Shown piece by piece: positions 58,469 through 63,213 of a stretch of 63,213 nt of DNA. Within the stretch, counting starts at the first letter, position 1. Each line of letters starts with the position of its first letter. The notes beneath the pieces are model-generated. The model was not told where the DNA came from. It saw only the letters and a list, made by a program, of their open reading frames with translations, and did not search any database. The position numbers were made by a program, and so were the translations under genes. Origin of the DNA: DATFYP01 sp035626235 (GTDB taxonomy: Archaea > Thermoproteota > Nitrososphaeria > Nitrososphaerales > Gagatemarchaeaceae). Location: contig DASPOB010000052.1 in the NCBI GenBank assembly GCA_035626235.1, positions 1 through 63,213 on the forward strand. Direction: 5' to 3'.

Positions 58469-58987
58469 TTACTTCAGCCTTCGTCTGAGCAGGACGAGCT
58501 CGACCTTCTTGCCGTCCACGTCTTCGGCGGCAGTGCCGGCTCGAACGAAACCGTTACTTTCGTAGAAGCCTATGGCCCTCCTGTTGAAGACTTCGGTCTT
58601 CACGACAGCTCCCTTGTACCCGTGGTTAGCGGCTAACTCCAGCGCCCTCTTGGCGAGGGCCGTGCCCACCCCCCTGCGTGTGTGGTACTCGTCGACGATC
58701 ATCCCCGCAAGCTCGATCGTCTCTGGGTCGAATTCCCTGGTGGCGGCAAATCCCACCACGCGGCCGTCCTCCTTGGCCAACAGGACTCTAACTTTGGAAC
58801 CGGAAATCAGTCCTGCCAGGTGCTCGCCTGAGGCCAGCGCCTGAACGTTCTCCTCTGACGCGCCAGTCCACCCCCATGCCGAAGGGCCAGCGATCATCCA
58901 AGCGTCGAGTATGAAGGTTCGAATGCTCGGTATGTCCCGTTGGATGGCCTCGACTACCTTGAGGCCGTCTGGAGTGGGATTCGGCAA
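58469..58987 (-). CDS. GNAT family N-acetyltransferase
   Basis: 172 residues. Core GNAT pieces: GMIVDEYHTRRGVGTALAKRALELA near residue 105 (acetyl-CoA loop RRGVGT) and NRRAIGFYESNGFVRAG near 140. Substrate unknown. The start may lie later than the first Met. Convergent to the DJ-1 gene; the 58325-58468 gap holds nothing clear. Confidence 0.86.
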   Translation of the reverse strand: MPNPTPDGLKVVEAIQRDIPSIRTFILDAWMIAGPSAWGWTGASEENVQALASGEHLAGLISGSKVRVLLAKEDGRVVGFAATREFDPETIELAGMIVDEYHTRRGVGTALAKRALELAANHGYKGAVVKTEVFNRRAIGFYESNGFVRAGTAAEDVDGKKVELVLLRRRLK

Positions 58988-59108
58988 CCTCTCTGCGTTC
59001 GAGCTTCAAACTGCGCGTATTTACGAGAGACACCGATTCCCGTGACGGCAGACGTGGCTTCCAACGCCCCCAGAAGGCTTAACAGAGATTTGGCGGGTCG
59101 GATTGCCC

Positions 59109-59582
59109 ATGAAGGAACCCAAGTCGGGCCGCGAGTTCCACCGCAGGACCGCAGCACAATGCTTCAACAAGGCGTGGGATTACCTCGAATTGAAGAGGAG
59201 GACGCCGGAAGCTGACCGGGAGATGCTGCATCTGGCCCACGCTTCCCGCTATCATTGGGGAGTCGTCGGAGGCCCGAAGAACTTGGCTGTGGGAGACTGG
59301 CAGTTGTCCAGAGCCTACGCCGAATTGGAACAGCCGCAGCTGGCACTCCAATTCGCGAAGTCGTCTCTGGAGGTTTGCGAGAAGAACGGGCTTTCTGATA
59401 TCGTGCACACGGCAAATGAGGCGATGGCGAGAGCCTATGCCGTCTCCGGGGAACTCTCCCTTGCGCGGAAGCATCTTGCCAGGGCGCGTCGGCAACTCGA
59501 CCTGCTGAAGCTGGAGAAGGAGGACAGGACAATCTTTACCGACCAGATCGAGCAGACTGCGCGAATGATTGGGGAACACTGA
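59109..59582 (+). CDS. TPR-like helical protein, unknown
   Basis: 157 residues from ATG 59109 (a TTG or ATG slightly upstream is possible). Repeated helix pairs such as AKNLAVGDWQLSRAYAELEQPQLALQFAKSSLEVCEK (by parts: WQLSRAYAEL, ALQFAKSSL), MARAYAVSGELSLARKHLARAR, look like two to three TPR-like repeats. No catalytic motif. Probably a scaffold protein; family not recognised. Confidence 0.7.
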   Translation: MKEPKSGREFHRRTAAQCFNKAWDYLELKRRTPEADREMLHLAHASRYHWGVVGGPKNLAVGDWQLSRAYAELEQPQLALQFAKSSLEVCEKNGLSDIVHTANEAMARAYAVSGELSLARKHLARARRQLDLLKLEKEDRTIFTDQIEQTARMIGEH

Positions 59583-59605
59583 ATAAACGAGCGACCCGAC
59601 AGTTT

Positions 59606-60538
59606 CTAGGCTAGGACGAGGACAAAGCCCACCAGGAAAGCCAAGACCGGGACAACAATCCAGACGGCAACAGTCTCGGCGGTCAACCCCCTGTTCAGCA
59701 CGGCTATGTTCTTAGTGTAAGCGGCCCCCAGCATCCCTCCCAGCAAGCACTGGGTTATGGACACGGGTATGGCAAGCTGAGTCCCGACCCAGACCAGGAC
59801 GGAGCTTGCGAGGAAGGCTGTGAATACGCCTTGGGGGCTGAGCGAGAGCATCCTGTCCCCGATGGTCCCGCTCACGCCGCTCCGCGTCGACACTGCCGTC
59901 CCGGCAACCGCGGCCAAAGTGACCGCCGCGAGCACCTCGGCTCCCTGGGGAAAGACCCCCGCGACCCCCGTGCCGCCTAGAATCAGCCCGACGTTATTGG
60001 CACCCAAAGTGTAGGACACGAGCAGGGCGCTGAAGACAGAGCCTGCCCTGGTGAAGGAGTCGACGAGGAGAAGGCCGAACTTGGCCATGTACTTCGAAGT
60101 CCAAGTGTAGGCGACGAAGGTCAGCGCGGCTGTGGCCAGGGGCGCGACGAACCAAAAGGCAACAACCAAGGCAGACCGCTCCACGTTGATTGGAATGGAG
60201 ACGGAGAACGAGGCCCCCAGGAAGGCTGCGACCATCACCATGCTGATGGACACGGGCAGGCTGAGCAGGGTCAGCACGAGCGTGAAGACGACCGCAGTCA
60301 GCAGAGTTGCCAGGAGGACGCCTTCGGTCGAGGTCGGGGCCAGGGTCCCGGCCATACCTGCGTACATCTTAGGCCCCTCAAGGATGACCCCTAGGGCAAG
60401 GCCGAGAACCGAGATCCCGAGAGCAGACCGTGCTGACGCCGCGCCGGAACCCCGCAGGTTGCCGAACAGGAACGACCCGTTGTTCCACCCGAAAAGGAAT
60501 GCCAGGAGGACAGCGAGTCCGACGAGGTAGCTATCCAT
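59606..60538 (-). CDS. pit: inorganic phosphate transporter, PiT family
   Basis: 310 residues, about 10 membrane helices. The duplicated PiT signature appears as AFLFGWNNGSFLFGN (GxNN) near residue 14 and SYTLGANNVGLILGG (GANN) near 172; each half binds phosphate and cation. Its start overlaps the PhoU-like gene by 8 nt, so phosphate import and its control protein are coupled. Sulfate is a possible substrate in some archaeal members. Confidence 0.9.
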   Translation of the reverse strand: MDSYLVGLAVLLAFLFGWNNGSFLFGNLRGSGAASARSALGISVLGLALGVILEGPKMYAGMAGTLAPTSTEGVLLATLLTAVVFTLVLTLLSLPVSISMVMVAAFLGASFSVSIPINVERSALVVAFWFVAPLATAALTFVAYTWTSKYMAKFGLLLVDSFTRAGSVFSALLVSYTLGANNVGLILGGTGVAGVFPQGAEVLAAVTLAAVAGTAVSTRSGVSGTIGDRMLSLSPQGVFTAFLASSVLVWVGTQLAIPVSITQCLLGGMLGAAYTKNIAVLNRGLTAETVAVWIVVPVLAFLVGFVLVLA

Positions 60539-61205
60539 ACCCTTTCGCGACTAGGACGAGGATTACGTCGCTGGCGTCTTCGGCGTTGTCAGCGATGTTG
60601 TCCGCCATGAAGACGAAGTCCCTGAGCTGTATCACGGTCACGGCTGACATCGCGTTCGCCCTACCGAACAGCTCCTTCAGCAGTGCGTCCTTGGCCGTAT
60701 CGGCCTCCTCTTCGAACTCTTCGACAGCGTGCACTTTCGAGAGGATTTGCTTCTTTCCCATGCCGAAGGAGGCAATCAGGGTCGAGAGGGCGTCCACCGC
60801 TGACGTGAGGTTGGCAAGGAAGAGCCGTGCGTTTTCGGAGGCAAAAATCGCACGGCCTTCGTCAAGCAGGGCGGTATCCGAGGAAAGGTAGCGGGCGGCG
60901 TCCTTCGCGCTATCGGCGATGTTGTCGATTCTCTCGAGGAGCTCCAGCATATCTTCTCTTACTCCGCCGAAGAAGGCGCCTTCCGCTATCTTGAGGCTCA
61001 ACTCCCGATGGATGGCGTCCGCCTCCGTCTCCGTGCGGAAGACATCCGCGATGTGACGGGCGGTCCCTGCTCGGTCGTCACTCGCCGCGGCAACGACGGC
61101 GTCCGAGAACGCCTGGACTGACTGGTGCACGGTGGCGAGATGCTTCTTGACTCCCTCGATTATCGCGTTTTCCTTCTTGTATGAAAGGAAGCTGAAGTCG
61201 ACCAT
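60531..61205 (-). CDS. PhoU-like DUF47 phosphate transport regulator
   Basis: 224 residues from ATG 61205, with TTTAAAGG (about 61228-61236) about 27 nt upstream; the longer frame to 61280 precedes the TATA box. All-helical with E/D-x-x-x-D metal-binding motifs (FRTETEADAIHREL and VEEFEEEADTAKDAL) as in TIGR00153/DUF47 proteins, which are partners of PiT transporters. It likely binds metal clusters and limits phosphate uptake. Confidence 0.9.
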   Translation of the reverse strand: MVDFSFLSYKKENAIIEGVKKHLATVHQSVQAFSDAVVAAASDDRAGTARHIADVFRTETEADAIHRELSLKIAEGAFFGGVREDMLELLERIDNIADSAKDAARYLSSDTALLDEGRAIFASENARLFLANLTSAVDALSTLIASFGMGKKQILSKVHAVEEFEEEADTAKDALLKELFGRANAMSAVTVIQLRDFVFMADNIADNAEDASDVILVLVAKGYG

Positions 61206-61419
61206 GACGTTGCACTTTAGTGCCCGAGCCTTTAAACAAGTAAGCTTGTTGTTGAGCAGGTCCGCTGAAGGGAATTTCAAGGCCGCCGCGCGATTTCCGC
61301 CGCGGAACGACCTGCTGGAACGGAGAGAAGGTCGATGGCGCAGGAGCCGGAGAGAGATTTCCGTCCAATCTTAGAAGGGGATAGGACCGTTTGGAGGTTC
61401 GGGGTTATGCCATGGCCCT

Positions 61420-61833
61420 TCAGATCTTCCAGTAGGGCTTGTTGTCCTCATCGACCTTTAGACACTGACAGCTGATTGACCAGTACTCACCGGTCTGGTC
61501 GTTGTCCTTGTAGTCCTTCTGCGCCTTCGCCTTCGTCAACTTGCCCTTGGTCTCGTCGCCCGGCCTGTAGTTCGGGTAATACACCTCGTCCTCGGTCAAT
61601 TCCGCCGTATCCTCTTTCGCCCCCGGCTTTCTCACGGTCTTGAAGTGCCCTACGACGACAAAGCATCTGCACTTCTGGTCCTTGGTGGATTGGCAGGGAT
61701 CCTCCTTGTCGGGCGTGCACCCGTAAACCCACTGCTCGGGATCCTTTTCGTCGCCGCCGTGCCTGAGCATGGGGAAGCCCTCGGAGAGACGCTGACACTT
61801 GCCGTCGGGGCATCGGGCGAAAATCCTAGGCAA
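61420..61833 (-). CDS. Cys-rich small protein, unknown
   Basis: 137 residues from TTG 61833. Eight Cys in pairs (CPDGKC, GC...PC, CRC, CQC) suggest one or two zinc or disulfide knots. Lys/Asp/Glu-rich between (KLTKAKAQKDYKDNDQ). No family recognised. Lacks a signal peptide, so metal binding is the likelier reading. Confidence 0.62.
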   Translation of the reverse strand: MPRIFARCPDGKCQRLSEGFPMLRHGGDEKDPEQWVYGCTPDKEDPCQSTKDQKCRCFVVVGHFKTVRKPGAKEDTAELTEDEVYYPNYRPGDETKGKLTKAKAQKDYKDNDQTGEYWSISCQCLKVDEDNKPYWKI

Positions 61834-62102
61834 CGCGGGCCAAAGCCCCAGGCGATAGATAAACGGCGTGGTGGCGAAATCTCAACTTCTGGAATCCGCG
61901 ATTCGAGCATGGACAGGCGTGCCGCGGGTCGGATCTGTTATTACACAGGTTGGTTCAAATCCATCGGCCATGCGGCGACTGACGAGTCCACATTGGGCGA
62001 CATACGTGCAGACAGTTGGACGTGCGCTAGTCCATCGGCAATACTGTTGATAGATGTAATCTGGATTGATGGTGGGAACTTGAATACTTCTCGTCGGTGC
62101 AT
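61834..62102. other. 270-nt gap without a clear gene
   Basis: AT content is higher than in surrounding operons. It holds a weak tRNA-like stretch (about 61913-61976, T-loop TTCAAAT) that does not fold to a full cloverleaf. No open frame here reads as protein. Confidence 0.4.
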
Positions 62103-62264
62103 CTATCTTCTCGACCTATTGCTTTGTCGCTCGGCAGACTTGCGGAGTCGATTCAGTTCGGCAATCTTCTCCCTGTACTCCTTTTTCTTCTTCCTGTTTC
62201 CTTGGGTTCGTGCCTGGTCGTATAGCTTCCTTAGTTTCTCTTCTTCCAGGGCATAGCCCGACAA
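62103..62264 (-). CDS. small basic helical protein
   Basis: 53 residues from TTG 62264, too short for routine ORF lists. LEEEKLRKLYDQARTQGNRKKKKEYREKIAELNRLRK by key parts (EEEKLRKLYDQA, EYREKIAELNRLRK) shows two amphipathic helices with an extremely basic turn, suggesting nucleic-acid or ribosome binding. TATA-like GGCATAACTAG (about 62287-62297) is about 26 nt upstream, as in leaderless genes nearby. Confidence 0.6.
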   Translation of the reverse strand: MSGYALEEEKLRKLYDQARTQGNRKKKKEYREKIAELNRLRKSAERQSNRSRR

Positions 62265-62341
62265 CAGGGGAAATGAAGGTACGGTGTCTAGTTATGCCTT
62301 TCAGACCTATGCGGTAGAGCTAACCCAGCCGCAAGGGTTCT

Positions 62342-62605
62342 CTAATCAATCGTTGCTATTATCTCGCCATTCGTCTTGTCCATTATGTTGATTTGTTGGG
62401 GGTGCTTCATGAAGACAACCTTGCCCAAACACGTCATCAACTGCAGACCCTTCTCGCTGTCCAAATCCTCAGAACTACCCGACGAAACCATATCCTTCCA
62501 CGCACCTCTGGACTTCGGTACGCCGTAGGTCTTGATGTGTTTGACAACCGACTGGCTGTTGTAGAACTTGGACCTGGTACCCTGGTCTGATTTCTCGTTC
62601 TCCAT
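62342..62605 (-). CDS. small protein, unknown
   Basis: 87 residues. TATA-like CTTTTATAGTG (about 62628-62638) is about 27 nt before the ATG, so it is likely expressed. The N-terminal 50 residues are charged and Ser-rich; the end VVFMKHPQQINIMDKTNGEIIATI forms two strands. No family recognised. More AT-rich than most of the window. Confidence 0.6.
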   Translation of the reverse strand: MENEKSDQGTRSKFYNSQSVVKHIKTYGVPKSRGAWKDMVSSGSSEDLDSEKGLQLMTCLGKVVFMKHPQQINIMDKTNGEIIATID

Positions 62606-62712
62606 GCTATTTTTCGCCAGACAGTATCACACTATAAAAGGCGTCCCTTTAATTAGGCCTCCAAAAACTGGTCGCCACCGGAATCGAACAGCGGTAGGAT
62701 GTGTGAAAGCAA

Positions 62713-63018
62713 ATGAGTTTCGGACAGCGAGGAGGATACGGAAATCGAGGAGGGTATAGAAGCAGTTCCGGTTCCTTCAACAAGCCAGTCGAAGTTGGTA
62801 AGGAGTACAATGTCAGCATCTCCGACACCAGCAGACGTGGGGAGGGGATTGCCAGGATCGACGGATTCGTGATCTTTGTCCCAGGGACGAAGCAGGGCCA
62901 AAACGTAAGGGTGAAGGTCACCCAGGTCTCGGAAAGGTTTGCTTCTGGACAAGTCGTGCAGAGTTCAGGCGACCCTGCGGCATCTGCTACCGAGTCGACA
63001 GGAAAGACGGAGAGCTAG
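62713..63018 (+). CDS. TRAM domain RNA-binding protein
   Basis: 101 residues. Gly/Arg/Ser-rich N-terminus (GQRGGYGNRGGYRSSSG), then a TRAM fold: VGKEYNVSISDTSRRGEGIARIDGFVIFVPGTKQGQNVRVKVTQV, of which RRGEGIARIDGFVIFVPG is the diagnostic stretch. Single-TRAM proteins act as archaeal RNA chaperones, cold-shock-like. A TATA-like TTTAATTAGG lies about 55-60 nt upstream, leaving a leader of some 30 nt. A hairpin with T-run follows the gene. Confidence 0.92.
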   Translation: MSFGQRGGYGNRGGYRSSSGSFNKPVEVGKEYNVSISDTSRRGEGIARIDGFVIFVPGTKQGQNVRVKVTQVSERFASGQVVQSSGDPAASATESTGKTES

Positions 63019-63045
63019 CAGGTCGAAGGGCTCCGGCGCTGTATG

Positions 63046-63080
63046 TTGGTTGATCCGAAGAGGATTGACCAACCTCTTTT
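63046..63080 (+). terminator. hairpin with T-run between converging genes
   Basis: TTGGTTGATCC-GAAGA-GGATTGACCAA, an 11-bp stem with two G.T pairs, followed by CCTCTTTT. It lies 27 nt after the TRAM stop and next to the stop of the minus-strand frame, where a bidirectional terminator is expected. Archaeal termination mostly needs just T-runs, so the hairpin role is uncertain. Confidence 0.45.
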
Positions 63081-63084
63081 GTGT

Positions 63085-63213
63085 TTACGAGAGCGCACTC
63101 ACAGTAAGGACACTCGGGTTCGCTGGATTTCGATTATCTTCGATGTGATGCGGCGTATGACCTAGAGCGTGGGCTATCAGTGCGCCATCCTTGATCCCGT
63201 CCATGTTGTCTCC
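63085..63213 (-). CDS. possible partial CDS at right edge
   Basis: An open frame on the minus strand enters from the window edge and ends at TAA (63087-63085), about 42 codons: ...GIKDGALIAHALGHTPHH..., ...NPSVLTVSALS. It reads as protein, but no family can be named from this tail. Confidence 0.4.
   Translation of the reverse strand, partial: GDNMDGIKDGALIAHALGHTPHHIEDNRNPANPSVLTVSALS

Noticed and set aside
61913..61976. Possible tRNA with T-loop TTCAAAT and matching CATGG/CCATG ends
   Set aside because: The T-stem has a mismatch, no seven-base anticodon loop can be drawn, and no bulge-helix-bulge was found that repairs it.
1..63213. CRISPR arrays, insertion sequences, prophage or defence islands
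   Set aside because: No repeated direct-repeat arrays, transposases, integrases or terminal inverted repeats were seen on either strand.

Overview
The window is archaeal chromosomal DNA, roughly 60% GC by eye. The evidence is a set of archaeal or eukaryote-type information genes: ribosomal proteins P0/L10, P1/L12, L1, L11, L31e, L39e and S19e, plus Spt5, SecE/Sss1, eIF6, prefoldin alpha, PDCD5-type protein, RNase P Rpp21, Nep1/Emg1, FtsY, D-aminoacyl-tRNA deacylase, and archaeal AlaRS and LeuRS. Many genes have a TATA-like box about 25-30 bases before the start and no leader, and TTG or GTG starts are common. L39e, HTH-10 regulators, a Cu-nitrite reductase with a C-terminal plastocyanin domain and ferredoxin-dependent 2-oxoacid oxidoreductase fit a TACK archaeon. 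A Nitrososphaeria/Thaumarchaeota relative is my best guess. No ammonia monooxygenase genes are in the window, so the physiology stays open.

Layout. 0.3-5.5 kb: tRNA-Gln, then a cell-surface glycan block (DUF354 protein, a dehydrogenase-like protein without the catalytic Cys, Gfo/Idh oxidoreductase, hexapeptide acetyltransferase, and a MraY/AglH-type sugar-1-phosphate transferase with a small membrane partner). 5.6-9.6 kb: OB-fold protein, dual-specificity phosphatase, and a four-subunit KorDABC-type oxidoreductase operon with ATGA/TTGA overlaps. 9.7-18.8 kb: an unknown winged-helix-like protein behind a palindrome, two APC permeases, small membrane proteins, VOC and nitroreductase proteins, intron-bearing tRNA-Leu and tRNA-Thr, and a LAGLIDADG protein antisense to the tRNA-Thr 3' end. 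18.8-27.3 kb: zinc ribbon, tandem DUF131, HesB/IscA, FumC-type lyase, two phosphohexomutases flanking ThiL, tRNA-Arg with two introns, MFS transporter. 27.5-29.9 kb: secreted phosphoesterase and ferritin-like/VIT fusion. 30-45.4 kb: translation and secretion superblock. 45.4-54.3 kb: tRNA-Gly with an intron, exported beta-propeller protein, a 1092-residue GNAT fusion, exported Cys-rich protein, HTH-10 regulator, NirK-plastocyanin and a Tat-type ubiquitin-like protein ending in Gly-Gly. 54.6-63.2 kb: small unknowns, methyltransferase, M3 peptidase, DJ-1/PfpI, GNAT, Pit/PhoU-like phosphate pair, small charged proteins and a TRAM protein.

Two things stand out. First, four of the five tRNA genes carry introns, five in all, at non-canonical positions (15/16 twice, 27/28, 45/46, 59/60). 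They are 17-25 nt long and each can be folded into a bulge-helix-bulge (two with one mismatch in the central helix, two with a G.A pair); splicing each restores a regular cloverleaf. Second, nirK lies 10 nt upstream of a predicted Tat-exported MoaD/ThiS-like protein with a free C-terminal Gly-Gly, an arrangement I do not recognise. All calls come from reading the sequence; no searches were run.
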